A stretch of DNA of 29,854 bases, from positions 1 to 29,854 of the forward strand of contig JAMCVO010000120.1 of assembly GCA_023475715.1 (NCBI GenBank). The letters run 5' to 3'. Positions within the stretch are counted from its first letter, which is position 1. Each line of letters opens with the position of its first letter. Made by a program: the position numbers and the translations under genes. Shown one piece after another: positions 14,819 through 23,876 of the stretch. The stretch is from Actinomycetota bacterium. GTDB taxonomy: Bacteria; Actinomycetota; Humimicrobiia; Humimicrobiales; Humimicrobiaceae. The notes below the pieces were generated by a model. It made no database searches. It saw nothing but the letters and a program-made list of their open reading frames with translations, and was not told the origin of the DNA.

Positions 14819-15487
14819 TTATTGGCTATCCTTCATTAATTTTTTCCTGTATTTTTCTATCTCAAGATTATTTATTTCATCAATCTCTTCAGATGTAATT
14901 ACTGCCTCTTTCCCTAAAGTTCTTGCAGCAATAATCATTTTTGCTGTTTCTTCTATTAATACTGTCTTTACCCAGGCTTCTCTAAAGTTTTTTGCAACAA
15001 CAATAAGACCGTGTTTTTTTAATGTTAATGCTTCATAATTTCCGATATTTTTTTTAATCAGATCAGCTAATTTTTGGGTACATGGAGTGGTGTATTCAAT
15101 AATTGGAACTTTCTTTCCAAGAAATAATGGAAAGTCGGGGAAAAGTGGCTTTATTTCAACTCCTGCACCGATAACACCGATGGTGATAGGCGGATGAGTA
15201 TGAAAAATTGTATTTACATCTTCTCTGATCTTGTAAATTTCAATATGCATTGCAATTTCACTGGTTGGTCTTCTGGTCCCACTGGTAATCTCCCTGGTAT
15301 TTAGATCTATACAAACAATGTCCTCTATATCTATTTCATCAAAACCAAGTCCTGATGGAGTTAAAAATACAGTATTACCTCCCCGGTGGGAAATATTGCC
15401 TCCAGGGCCTACCACCAGATTTCTATCATTTATCATTTTCCCGTATTTTATTATTTCCTCTTTTATTTTTATTTCTTTTTCATCCAT
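14819..15487 (-). CDS. Class II aldolase/adducin family protein (FucA-like)
   Basis: A 222-aa zinc aldolase of the FucA/RhaD/AraD family, which splits phosphorylated ketoses to DHAP and an aldehyde or epimerises pentulose phosphates. The active-site set is complete and spaced as in E. coli FucA (Glu73, His92, His94, His155): Glu77 in PTSEIAMH, His96 and His98 in IFHTHPP, and His159 in LKKHGLIV. The phosphate-binding N-SHRGGN and TPSG segments are present. It is the smaller of two aldolases in this locus. Its ribosome binding site is weak. Confidence 0.92.
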   Translation of the reverse strand: MDEKEIKIKEEIIKYGKMINDRNLVVGPGGNISHRGGNTVFLTPSGLGFDEIDIEDIVCIDLNTREITSGTRRPTSEIAMHIEIYKIREDVNTIFHTHPPITIGVIGAGVEIKPLFPDFPLFLGKKVPIIEYTTPCTQKLADLIKKNIGNYEALTLKKHGLIVVAKNFREAWVKTVLIEETAKMIIAARTLGKEAVITSEEIDEINNLEIEKYRKKLMKDSQ

Positions 15488-15605
15488 TTCTTAATATTTT
15501 CAAATTAGTTATTAGTGTATGGCAACTTTTAACTATCAGTAACAAATTTAAAATTTTATAAACTGTCTTAAAAATTCTAAGTTTAAAAATATGCTAAAAA
15601 TTCAA

Positions 15606-16823
15606 TTAACTTTCAGGCATATCAGGATTGGTATCAGGTCCAAAAACTTTCAGCATAACCAAGGGTTCGTTTGCACTATTTTCTATTTCCACTCCTTTTT
15701 TTGCTGCCGAATATGTAACAAAAAATTCGTCATCTGTTAGCTCACCATATCTTATCTGGGTAGGGCTGGAAACCCCAACTCCATTAATTTTTCCAATACC
15801 CTGCAACGCTACCAATCCATATGCTCCCTTATCTGAAATAATTGCTTTTACTTTAGGGTCTATGGTTAATTCCTTGGCGCTAAAATATTCCTTATCATCA
15901 ATTTTCCCATAGATTATCCACTTTTCCATGTAACCCTTACTCCTGGTATTAGCATCAACTGTCTTTGGAACACGATAAAATTTCTCTTTAAAATTAGGAG
16001 TAATATTTTTTTCCCAATCCAGCATGCTAGCAATATAATCATAATCATTTTTTCTTTCAGGCGGCACACTAATGGTCAATAGTTCCTTATCTATAAACTT
16101 GTCTCCAACCATTGATTGAAATAAACTTAAGATATCAGATGCCCACTGAACCTCATATGTTAGAAGTGTCCCGGGTGCATGCAGTATCCCCGGTGGCAGC
16201 AGCCATCCTGTCCCGGGTTTTAACCTGTATGCCTTTGAAAGATCTAAAATCCCGTTATCTCCCTTGTCCCAGTTTTTAAGACAATTAATCAAATCCTGTT
16301 TGCTTGTACCGGGTTCCAGTCCAAAAAAGGTATAAGGAAATGTATTTTTGATTGTATTTAGCTGAACCGGAAAATAATATGCTTCGGGTTTTCCTTCCAT
16401 ACCTACATTTTTTGCATGCTCGTCCATTTGGTGAACATGATGAGGAATTGGTTCCATATTATCAAAAAACTTTGCATATATTTTCCAGCCGCCATACTTT
16501 TTCATGGTGTCTTTTCCAAGTATTATATCCCCACAACATTTTATAATATCTTTTAGAGTATGTTTCCGGTTATCGTGGACTACATAACTTAGACCCTCAT
16601 CATCCGGAGTTAAGGGTCCGTTATATGCTTTTGTTGTTGAAGCAAGCCATCTTTCGTCAATTCCTCCTCTTTGGGTTCCTAAGATATAGAGGTCATCCGG
16701 ATGCAGTTTTAATCTTCTGCCCGGAACCAGAAATGAACGCGGAACCCAGGTGGGCAACAGGTGGAGCACTCCATTTCCTTGGGCCAATGCTGCTTCAGTA
16801 AAATCTTTTATTCTGTTACTCAT
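15606..16823 (-). CDS. Cupin-type protein related to sugar (phosphomannose-type) isomerases
   Basis: The 405-aa protein carries a cupin metal motif, PIPHHVHQMDEHA (His128/129, His131), followed by KPEAYYF (Glu147) and WLLPPGILHAPGTLL (His215). These are the four metal ligands expected of a type I phosphomannose-isomerase-like site. A second cupin-like barrel (about 300-395) lacks an obvious metal set. The N-terminal GVLHLLPTWVPRSFLVPGRRL is conserved in a group of uncharacterised sugar-operon proteins. It lies between the two class II aldolases, so I infer isomerisation of a pathway sugar. The exact family is uncertain. Confidence 0.7.
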   Translation of the reverse strand: MSNRIKDFTEAALAQGNGVLHLLPTWVPRSFLVPGRRLKLHPDDLYILGTQRGGIDERWLASTTKAYNGPLTPDDEGLSYVVHDNRKHTLKDIIKCCGDIILGKDTMKKYGGWKIYAKFFDNMEPIPHHVHQMDEHAKNVGMEGKPEAYYFPVQLNTIKNTFPYTFFGLEPGTSKQDLINCLKNWDKGDNGILDLSKAYRLKPGTGWLLPPGILHAPGTLLTYEVQWASDILSLFQSMVGDKFIDKELLTISVPPERKNDYDYIASMLDWEKNITPNFKEKFYRVPKTVDANTRSKGYMEKWIIYGKIDDKEYFSAKELTIDPKVKAIISDKGAYGLVALQGIGKINGVGVSSPTQIRYGELTDDEFFVTYSAAKKGVEIENSANEPLVMLKVFGPDTNPDMPES

Positions 16824-16918
16824 TAGTCAAATCCCTTTCTTCATACCTTAAAGCTTTTATTTTTAGGAATATATAAAAATATGTTTCAATAATTTAATTT
16901 ATTCGAAACTTAACATAA

Positions 16919-17650
16919 TTAAAACTGCACATCTTTTCTTTCAAAATAAAACTCGGTGTCTTTTATTTGGGTTCTTTGAATATGCTGCCAGTCTTCATAC
17001 ATATCTTCCAAGCACATATCTTTATATTCCTTATAAAAATTACTATTTTTTATTATTTGCATGTAATAGAAAGTTCTTGCATTATTTTCCAGGGCTTCTG
17101 TTTTTGAAAATGCCTCCCGCAAATCTTTGCCTGCAATTACTGCACCATGACCGGGCAGCAGGCACGCCAAACCACTATTGGGATTTAAGTTATATAAGTA
17201 TTTAAAATATTTTGTAACCGCAACTGACTCTCTGATGCTTACTTCCGGCTCGTCTTTAATGCACTTGATATAACGTGGAAACAGCCAGTCACGGGCAAGC
17301 CCCGTTACTATCGGCATATCAGATTTGAGTGATGCAAATCCAAGCAGGTATCTTGGATGAACATGAAAAACTGCATTTATATGGGGAAACTCATCCAGTA
17401 TCCTGTAATGAACGTGTGACTCACGGGTTAGGAAAGCCTGCATTTCCGGTCTGGCTGCTTTTCCGGTCAAATCAGTTTCAATAATGAAGTCCTCATCAAG
17501 GTTCCATTGTTTGAGGCTTGAGCTTTCCCTTCTTGTTACAAAAACTTTATCACCTTCCCTGGCAGAGCAATTACCTCCTGCAGAATCAAGTATTTCCTTC
17601 TGGTATAGGGCTTTAACATATTTTTGTAATTCTTCTTTGACTTTAGACAA
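16919..17650 (-). CDS. Class II aldolase/adducin family protein, second copy
   Basis: A 243-aa class II aldolase with Glu77 in TRESHVHYRIL, His96 and His98 in AVFHVHPRYL and His168 in LPGHGAVI, so the zinc and catalytic set is complete. It differs clearly from the other aldolase and has an extended C-terminal region (from about 200) rich in charged and aromatic residues. The start is TTG at 17650, just after a strong GGAGGAG site. It follows the xylulokinase-like gene by 37 bp. It likely acts on the product of one of the two kinases. Confidence 0.9.
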   Translation of the reverse strand: MSKVKEELQKYVKALYQKEILDSAGGNCSAREGDKVFVTRRESSSLKQWNLDEDFIIETDLTGKAARPEMQAFLTRESHVHYRILDEFPHINAVFHVHPRYLLGFASLKSDMPIVTGLARDWLFPRYIKCIKDEPEVSIRESVAVTKYFKYLYNLNPNSGLACLLPGHGAVIAGKDLREAFSKTEALENNARTFYYMQIIKNSNFYKEYKDMCLEDMYEDWQHIQRTQIKDTEFYFERKDVQF

Positions 17651-17687
17651 TTTTCTCCTCCAGATATTAATTCTTTTTTATTAAAAT

Positions 17688-19223
17688 TTACATTTCTCTG
17701 ATTTTAGCAAGCTCTACATATAGATCTTTATTTCTATCATAAAGCTCCAAAAATATTTTATAATACTGTTCATATATTTTCGTATTAGCGGCAATTGGCT
17801 CTGTCCTGTCACCAATCTTTACCCATTTTTTTGTTACTGAAAAATCTTTAAATACACCGGTACCAACCCCTGCAAGTACGGCATTACCCAAAGGCGCACC
17901 GGTTGAACTTTTCATATATGATCCGGGTATCTCAAGCATATCGCAGACTATCTGTCTCCATAACTTTGATTTTGCTCCACCCTCACTTAAAATTATTGGA
18001 AGGTTTATCTTAATTCCACTTTTTTTGATAATACTGTAGTTGTTTCTGAATGCATAACCTGCCGCTTCCATAATGGCTCTCAGTATATGAGCCCTGGTAT
18101 GATTAAATGAGAGCCCAAATATAAGTCCCCTTGCATAAGGGTCCCAGATTGGTGTTCGCTCACCCTGAAAATATGGTAGTATTACCAGCCCGTCACAACC
18201 TGGTTTTATTTTTTCTGCTTCAATATCCATAATTTCAAATGGATCCATTCCAAGATCCCTTGCGGCATTAACTTCTGCTATGGCCAGTTGGTCTCTGAAA
18301 TACCTGTATAGTCCTCCGCATAATTGCGCAGAAACAGTAGTATAAGTATTTTTAGAGTCAGCCGTGTGAATAATTGTAATCATATTTCTGGTAAAACTAT
18401 CTTTTTTATGTACTATTCCCAAAACCCCTGCAGTTCCCATAACTACTGAAGAGTCCCCGTCATCAATAGCTCCCCCGGCTGCCCAGGCAGCAGTGGCGTC
18501 CACAGTGCCTGCAACAACAGGTGTACTTTCCGGGATGTTGGTACTTAATGAGGCGTTCTTTGTAACATAGCCTATTATCTCTTCACATGGGTAAGCATCC
18601 GGCAGTTTTTGCCTATCAATACCTATTTCTGCCAGAAGTTTTTCATCCCAAACTTTTTTTCTTATATCAAATGCTATTCCAATCAGGGATGCATTTGAAT
18701 AATCCGTGACTGCTTTGCCTGTAAGTTTCATGGTCGGATAATCTGCGGCAGTTTGAAGCTTGTAGGTTCTTTTATACAGATCCGGCCTGTTATCCCTTTC
18801 CCACATAAGCTTGGTCAGCGCATAATAAGGATCTATGGGGTTTGCCGAGAGATTAAATATTCTCTCTTGCCCAATATTTTCTTTTAACCACTCACATTGT
18901 TTTGTTGACCTTCTGTCCATCCAGATATGGGCAAGCTGCAATGGTTTTAGCTCTTTATCTACAAGTATGCAGGCTGGCGATAGGGCGCTTATGCTTACAC
19001 CCTTTATATTTTTTGGATTTATTTTGGAATCAGTTACTGCTTTGCTTATTGTATCTGCCACAGCTCTCCAGTACCATTCCGGATCATGCTCTGCGTAACC
19101 TGTGCTGTTTGTAAGTAATGGATATTCAATAAAATGCTGCCCTAAAATATTACCGTCTTTATCTATTACTACAGATTTTGTCCCGCCTGTTCCAACATCT
19201 GAACCGACTAAATAATCAGTCAT
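17688..19223 (-). CDS. FGGY-family carbohydrate kinase (xylulokinase-like)
   Basis: A 511-aa sugar kinase. It shows the phosphate-1 motif SDVGTGGTKSVVID (8-21), GYAEHDPEWYW (42-52), the WMDRRS substrate segment (101-106), GTVDATAAWAAGG with the catalytic Asp242, the GTAG phosphate-2 motif and LPYFQGERTPIWDP. These fit xylulokinase-type FGGY enzymes, but the exact ketose cannot be read from sequence. GGAG precedes the ATG. The position before a class II aldolase suggests it phosphorylates the ketose that the aldolase cleaves. Confidence 0.9.
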   Translation of the reverse strand: MTDYLVGSDVGTGGTKSVVIDKDGNILGQHFIEYPLLTNSTGYAEHDPEWYWRAVADTISKAVTDSKINPKNIKGVSISALSPACILVDKELKPLQLAHIWMDRRSTKQCEWLKENIGQERIFNLSANPIDPYYALTKLMWERDNRPDLYKRTYKLQTAADYPTMKLTGKAVTDYSNASLIGIAFDIRKKVWDEKLLAEIGIDRQKLPDAYPCEEIIGYVTKNASLSTNIPESTPVVAGTVDATAAWAAGGAIDDGDSSVVMGTAGVLGIVHKKDSFTRNMITIIHTADSKNTYTTVSAQLCGGLYRYFRDQLAIAEVNAARDLGMDPFEIMDIEAEKIKPGCDGLVILPYFQGERTPIWDPYARGLIFGLSFNHTRAHILRAIMEAAGYAFRNNYSIIKKSGIKINLPIILSEGGAKSKLWRQIVCDMLEIPGSYMKSSTGAPLGNAVLAGVGTGVFKDFSVTKKWVKIGDRTEPIAANTKIYEQYYKIFLELYDRNKDLYVELAKIREM

Positions 19224-19271
19224 TTATATTCTCCAATTTAAAAGTTTATAAATACTTCAAAACTGCCCAAT

Positions 19272-20375
19272 TTAATACCTGCCGTATTCATGAATGGCAT
19301 TTATATAAGCTACAAAATTTTCATGCGGGATATTATTACCAATTGAATGTGAACAAGTGGCAACATAACCGTATCCTGGTTTTAGGAATTTCATATGTTC
19401 CTCAACATCTTTTACCACATCTTCAGGTGTTCCTCTGGCTAACGGGAAATCAATATCCACATTTCCTGAAAGACAAAGTCTATCTCCATACTTTTTTTTA
19501 TAATCCCTGTAATCAACACTGTATGGGTCCATAGGATTAATACAATCAATCCCTATATCAATAAGATCTTCAACTATATCGTCTATTTTTCCATCAGAGT
19601 GAAACATGACAGGTACACCTGCATTTACTGCCGGTTCTATTATTCTGGCAACCCTGGGAACCCAGATTTCTTTCATAATTTTCGGTGGAATAAAAAGCCC
19701 GCCTTTAAAAGCAACATCATCTGCAGGAAAAATAAAATCCACTCCTTCTCCAATTATGACCTCTGTTAATTTTATGAAGTATTCTGTCGACACTTCCAGC
19801 ATATCCTCAACCAGTTGCATGTCGTCATAGCACATAATCATGAAGTCATTCATTCCTACCACAAATTCATATAGAGTTTGCAGGATACAACCGTAACTGT
19901 AAGTAATTCCAATCCTGGAATTTCTTCTTCTCAATGTCTCCTTGTATTCTCTTATATATTTGATGTCATAATCGATTTGAGGTTTAGAATCTAAAATTAA
20001 GGATTCAAAGTCTTTTCTTGTTTTTACCGATTTATCAATAACCTGAACTAATTTACCATTTCTGTCTTCCTTTTTAAAAGGAGTCCAAAAACCACCGTCC
20101 AAGGTCATGACATCCTGGCCGATGATATTACAAAGATCTATATAATCATCCGGATACATAGGCCTTACGGCTGAATGTGCCGGACCTTTGCCAGGATCTC
20201 CGCCGTATGCAATTGTACTTCCACTATATTTTCCTAATATTTTCTCCACATGCATACTGTCAATCAATGTTTCGTTATTTGGTACCCTGTCAACCTTTTT
20301 TCTTTTTAGAGTCGCCAGGAACCTTTCCTTATCAGGTTCATCAGCGTATGGCTCAATTATTTTTGTTTCTATCAA
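19272..20375 (-). CDS. URO-D superfamily protein 2 (variant metal site)
   Basis: A 367-aa uroporphyrinogen-decarboxylase-fold protein. The segment matching the zinc-site HxC reads FHSDGK (His259, Asp261) and the later cysteine region reads ATCSHSIGNNIPHEN (Cys341, His343). One thiolate of the methyltransferase triad is therefore replaced by Asp. The start is TTG at 20375 with AAGGGA upstream. It sits between the two FGGY kinases. Function unknown; the changed ligand argues against a simple MtaA role. Confidence 0.82.
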   Translation of the reverse strand: MIETKIIEPYADEPDKERFLATLKRKKVDRVPNNETLIDSMHVEKILGKYSGSTIAYGGDPGKGPAHSAVRPMYPDDYIDLCNIIGQDVMTLDGGFWTPFKKEDRNGKLVQVIDKSVKTRKDFESLILDSKPQIDYDIKYIREYKETLRRRNSRIGITYSYGCILQTLYEFVVGMNDFMIMCYDDMQLVEDMLEVSTEYFIKLTEVIIGEGVDFIFPADDVAFKGGLFIPPKIMKEIWVPRVARIIEPAVNAGVPVMFHSDGKIDDIVEDLIDIGIDCINPMDPYSVDYRDYKKKYGDRLCLSGNVDIDFPLARGTPEDVVKDVEEHMKFLKPGYGYVATCSHSIGNNIPHENFVAYINAIHEYGRY

Positions 20376-20426
20376 TTTTATTTCCCTTTAATTATGAACA
20401 ATCTAACTTTTAAATATTTTTTCATA

Positions 20427-21914
20427 TTATAAAATCTTTATATAATTGTTAAATGCCTCATCCCATTTATCTTTATTTTTTTTATCGGGTTCGTAATAAA
20501 TCACTGTGCTTGAATTTAAAGACAATTCTCTTCCCTCTTCTAAACTTCCTATCTCTCCTGCAGCTTTAAGCTGCATAATCAGATTACCCATCGATGTAGT
20601 TTCAACCGGCCCTATTACCACAGGTATACTTAATGCATCTGCAATCCACTTGCAAAATATCCTGTTTTGGGTACCCCCGCCAATAATTTGTACTATTTCT
20701 ATTTTTTTATTAATTAATTTTTCAAGCATACTGAAATTACTTTTTATACTCATTACAATGCTCTCATATATGCATCTGGAAATTTCTTGTATATTCTCAG
20801 GAACTTTTAGCCCCTTATTTTTGCAATAATCTGCAATTGTACCCGGCATATCTGATTGCGGTTTTAAAAAGATACTATCATCAATATTTATAAATGTTTT
20901 AAAAGGTATAGACTTTAGAGACATTTCGTCTATTTCGTCCCATGACATATTAACACCTTTTTCCTTTATCCATCTTTCCCGGCATTGCTGAATCAGCCAG
21001 AGCCCAGTTACAGCTTTAAAAAGCAAATTTAAACCCTCAGCACCGCCTTGGTTACTAAAACCCGAAACAAATACTTCATTGTTAATAACAGGATGGTCGT
21101 TTTCAATACCTATTACATACCAGGTTCCAATACTTATAAACGCCCACTTTTTATTTTTATTCATTACAGGAATACCAGCCACTGCCGAGGCAGTATCATG
21201 TGTGGCTGGAGCAATAACGTTAACTGAACTTATTCCAAGTTCAGTTTTTAAATCATCCGTAAGAGCACCTAATCTAGTTCCGGGCATAACTATCTGATTA
21301 AAAATATTTGCAGATACATCTATTTTTTTTAATATTTTATCTTCCCATTTGTTATCTTTCTGGTTATACAAAAGGGTAGAAGTAGCATTTGTAAATTCAC
21401 TAAAGATTTCTCCTGTTAAAAAATAATTTAAAATATCAGGTATCATAAGAAGTTTATATGCATATAATATTTCTGTTGAATTCTTTTGTTTTAAGGAATA
21501 TAAATTATATAGTCCCAAGGTTGAATTTATATTGCCGCCTGTCAGTTTAAATATTTCAATTTCAGGAACAATTTTATACAAATCATGGGCCATGACGCAC
21601 CTGCTTTGATCCCTGTAATGAACCGGGTTAGCTATTAATTTTCCATTTATATCTATAAAACCAAAATCACTTGCCCATGTATCAATTCCCATTGAAACAA
21701 TGCTGTTAAATCGTTTAGATGCTAGTGAGATTCCATTTTTTAATTCCGAGAATAATCTAAGAATATCTGTATAAAGAGTACCTGCTGCATAGACTGGTTT
21801 ATTTATAAACCTGTGAACTACTTCCATACATATTTCTTTTCCTGAATATTTTGCAACAGTGCACCTGCCATTGCTTGCCCCAAAATCAAAAATTAAATAA
21901 TTACTTGAAACCAT
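20427..21914 (-). CDS. FGGY-family carbohydrate kinase (rhamnulokinase-like)
   Basis: A 495-aa kinase with the RhaB layout: DFGASNGR (10-17), GIDTWASDFG (76-85), NPVHYRDQSR (96-105), NSTLGLYNLYSLK, APATHDTASAV with the catalytic Asp240, ISIGTWYVIG and GGAEGLNLLFKAVTGLWLIQQ. Rhamnulokinases phosphorylate L-rhamnulose at O1; close relatives act on fuculose or other 6-deoxyketoses. It begins 11 bp after the permease stop, so it is co-transcribed with the transporter. It is the best pointer that a 6-deoxyhexose-type sugar is used. Confidence 0.9.
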   Translation of the reverse strand: MVSSNYLIFDFGASNGRCTVAKYSGKEICMEVVHRFINKPVYAAGTLYTDILRLFSELKNGISLASKRFNSIVSMGIDTWASDFGFIDINGKLIANPVHYRDQSRCVMAHDLYKIVPEIEIFKLTGGNINSTLGLYNLYSLKQKNSTEILYAYKLLMIPDILNYFLTGEIFSEFTNATSTLLYNQKDNKWEDKILKKIDVSANIFNQIVMPGTRLGALTDDLKTELGISSVNVIAPATHDTASAVAGIPVMNKNKKWAFISIGTWYVIGIENDHPVINNEVFVSGFSNQGGAEGLNLLFKAVTGLWLIQQCRERWIKEKGVNMSWDEIDEMSLKSIPFKTFINIDDSIFLKPQSDMPGTIADYCKNKGLKVPENIQEISRCIYESIVMSIKSNFSMLEKLINKKIEIVQIIGGGTQNRIFCKWIADALSIPVVIGPVETTSMGNLIMQLKAAGEIGSLEEGRELSLNSSTVIYYEPDKKNKDKWDEAFNNYIKIL

Positions 21915-21925
21915 CTTAAAAAATC

Positions 21926-22765
21926 CTATCCTTTTACCGCTCCTGAAACCAGACCTTTAATGATATATTTCTGGGCAACAAAAAATAAGACAATCGCCGG
22001 GATAGAAGCAAGTATAGCTGCAGCCATCAATGCTGAATAATTTGAAAACCAAAAACCTAAAACATTTGCCAAACCTGCCATAAGCGTAAAGCTCTTTTGG
22101 GAAGTAATAAAAGTAATTGCAAACATATATTCCATCCAGGCCAGCATGAAAGAGAATGCACCTGCCGATAAAATACCAGGAGCAGAAATTGGGAAAATTA
22201 TCCTTAAAAGAATCCCGATTTCGCTGCACCCGTCAATCCTTGCCGAATCATCAAGTTCTTTTGGCAATCCGTCAAAAAAACCTTTAAGCAACCAGATGCA
22301 GAGCGGGAGAGAAAATGTTATATATGCTATTATGAGTGAAGCTATATTGTCAATAAGATTAAATCTGTAAAAAAGTAAATATAACGGTATTACAAGAAGA
22401 GCGGGGGGAAACATATAAACCAACAGCACTGATTGAGAAATAAATCTGTCCCCGAAAAATCTATATCGGGACAGAGCGTAAGCTGCCAAAGACCCCACAG
22501 AAACGCTAAAAAAAGTAGTAGATAAGGATATTATCAGAGAGTTTAATCCGTACTTTAAAAAATTTCTGTTAAAAAGAATTGATTTGTAACCCTCAAGGGT
22601 GGGATTTTTAATCATAAGAGTGGGAGGATAAGTTAAAATCTCCGTCTTTGGTTTAAAAGAAGTAACTAATGCTACTACTATCGGGTAAAATGTAATAATT
22701 AAAGCAACAGCAATGATAAAATAACCTATTATCTTATAAATTGTTATTTTACTGGTATGTTTCAT
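21926..22765 (-). CDS. Carbohydrate ABC transporter permease (MalG-like)
   Basis: A 279-aa inner-membrane protein with about six hydrophobic segments and the cytoplasmic EAA loop ELDDSARIDGCSEIGILLRIIFPIS (near 190-215) that contacts the ATPase. The ending IIKGLVSGAVKG is typical of MalG-type subunits of the CUT1 family. It is the second permease gene, following the MalF-like gene by 84 bp. No ATP-binding subunit is encoded here, so a shared ATPase elsewhere, such as an MsmX/UgpC type, must serve it. Confidence 0.93.
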   Translation of the reverse strand: MKHTSKITIYKIIGYFIIAVALIITFYPIVVALVTSFKPKTEILTYPPTLMIKNPTLEGYKSILFNRNFLKYGLNSLIISLSTTFFSVSVGSLAAYALSRYRFFGDRFISQSVLLVYMFPPALLVIPLYLLFYRFNLIDNIASLIIAYITFSLPLCIWLLKGFFDGLPKELDDSARIDGCSEIGILLRIIFPISAPGILSAGAFSFMLAWMEYMFAITFITSQKSFTLMAGLANVLGFWFSNYSALMAAAILASIPAIVLFFVAQKYIIKGLVSGAVKG

Positions 22766-22849
22766 CTTTTTATCCTTAAATATTAAACAAAATAAACCTT
22801 AATAAACCGGTAAATGCCAGATAATAATTATTATGAAATATTTTTTTAC

Positions 22850-23737
22850 CTAATCTCTTCTAAGCGACCTGATATAAAATATCGAAACAATAACAAGAAC
22901 GATAAAAATAACCACTCCAATCGCAGAACCATAACCTAAATTAGAACTTCTGATTGCATAATGATAGCTTAATGTACTCAGAAGCTGTGTTGCACCACCC
23001 GGACCGCCCTTGGTCATTACCCAAACGAAATCAAATGATGTAAAAGTCCAGAGAAATAATATTATTGCCATAAGCTTGATTATTGGCCTGAGTAAAGGTA
23101 AGGTAATATATCTGAACTTATGCCAGGCAGTGGCCCCATCAACTGAAGCAGCTTCAAATACTTCTTCTTCAAGAGATTCTATGCCTGCAATAAATACCAG
23201 CATAACAAAAGGAAATGCTCGCCATATAAGCGGAATACTTACAGACAACAAAGCTAATTTAGTATTTGCCAGGAATAATATTTTGCCATGTAAACCCAGA
23301 AGTTTAGCATAATAATTTAGAAACCCATACATCGGATTGTACAGCCACATAAAAATGATACTCGTTGATATTGTCGCTATTGTCCATGGAATTAAGAAAA
23401 AAGCTCTAAATATTTTTTCACCTTTAAGACGCCGTGTCAGCAGATATGCCATGCCAAATCCTACCAATAATTGTCCACCAACTCCAATTATTGACCATAT
23501 TATTGAATTCTTTAAGGCTTGCCAAAAATCAGGATCCTTAAAAAGTCTTAAATACTGATAAACTCCTACCAGGTTATAGGCCCTCTCTGTTAGAAACTTA
23601 TCTGTAAATGATAGAAATATCCCGCGAAATATAGGATATATTATAATCGTAAATATTATAACGATTGCAGGAAGCATAAGTGCATAAGGAAAAATCTTTT
23701 TTCTTGTCTGCCATCCAAATAAATTATTTTTTAACAT
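22850..23737 (-). CDS. Carbohydrate ABC transporter permease (MalF-like)
   Basis: A 295-aa inner-membrane protein with six predicted transmembrane segments, beginning near LMLPAIVIIFTIIIYPI, and the EAA loop EEVFEAASVDGATAWHKFRYITLPLL near the C-terminal third. WVMTKGGPGGAT before the last helices is a CUT1 MalF-type hallmark. It pairs with the MalG-like permease and the binding protein. A stable hairpin lies upstream, between it and the binding-protein gene. Confidence 0.93.
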   Translation of the reverse strand: MLKNNLFGWQTRKKIFPYALMLPAIVIIFTIIIYPIFRGIFLSFTDKFLTERAYNLVGVYQYLRLFKDPDFWQALKNSIIWSIIGVGGQLLVGFGMAYLLTRRLKGEKIFRAFFLIPWTIATISTSIIFMWLYNPMYGFLNYYAKLLGLHGKILFLANTKLALLSVSIPLIWRAFPFVMLVFIAGIESLEEEVFEAASVDGATAWHKFRYITLPLLRPIIKLMAIILFLWTFTSFDFVWVMTKGGPGGATQLLSTLSYHYAIRSSNLGYGSAIGVVIFIVLVIVSIFYIRSLRRD

Positions 23738-23800
23738 TTTTAAACCCTGATTTATTAATTACAGAAATTTTTAACAAATAAAATTATCATATTGTTAATT

Positions 23801-23834
23801 TAATTGTGGAGCTTTTTTAAGAGCTCCACAATTA
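23801..23834 (-). other. Stable intergenic hairpin between binding-protein and permease genes
   Basis: Perfect 13-bp arms, TAATTGTGGAGCT (23801-23813) and AGCTCCACAATTA (23822-23834), with an 8-base loop. It lies 43 bp after the binding-protein stop and no U-run follows on the transcribed strand. It is more likely an mRNA 3' stabiliser or partial attenuator that raises binding-protein levels over permease than a full terminator. Confidence 0.75.
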
Positions 23835-23876
23835 CTAATTAATAATGCTATATTTAAACACTAATTAAATAAAGCA

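Noticed and set aside
19178..19534. Plus-strand open frame of 118 codons between the xylulokinase-like and URO-D genes
   Set aside because: It is antisense to both genes, with odd residue composition and no start signal.
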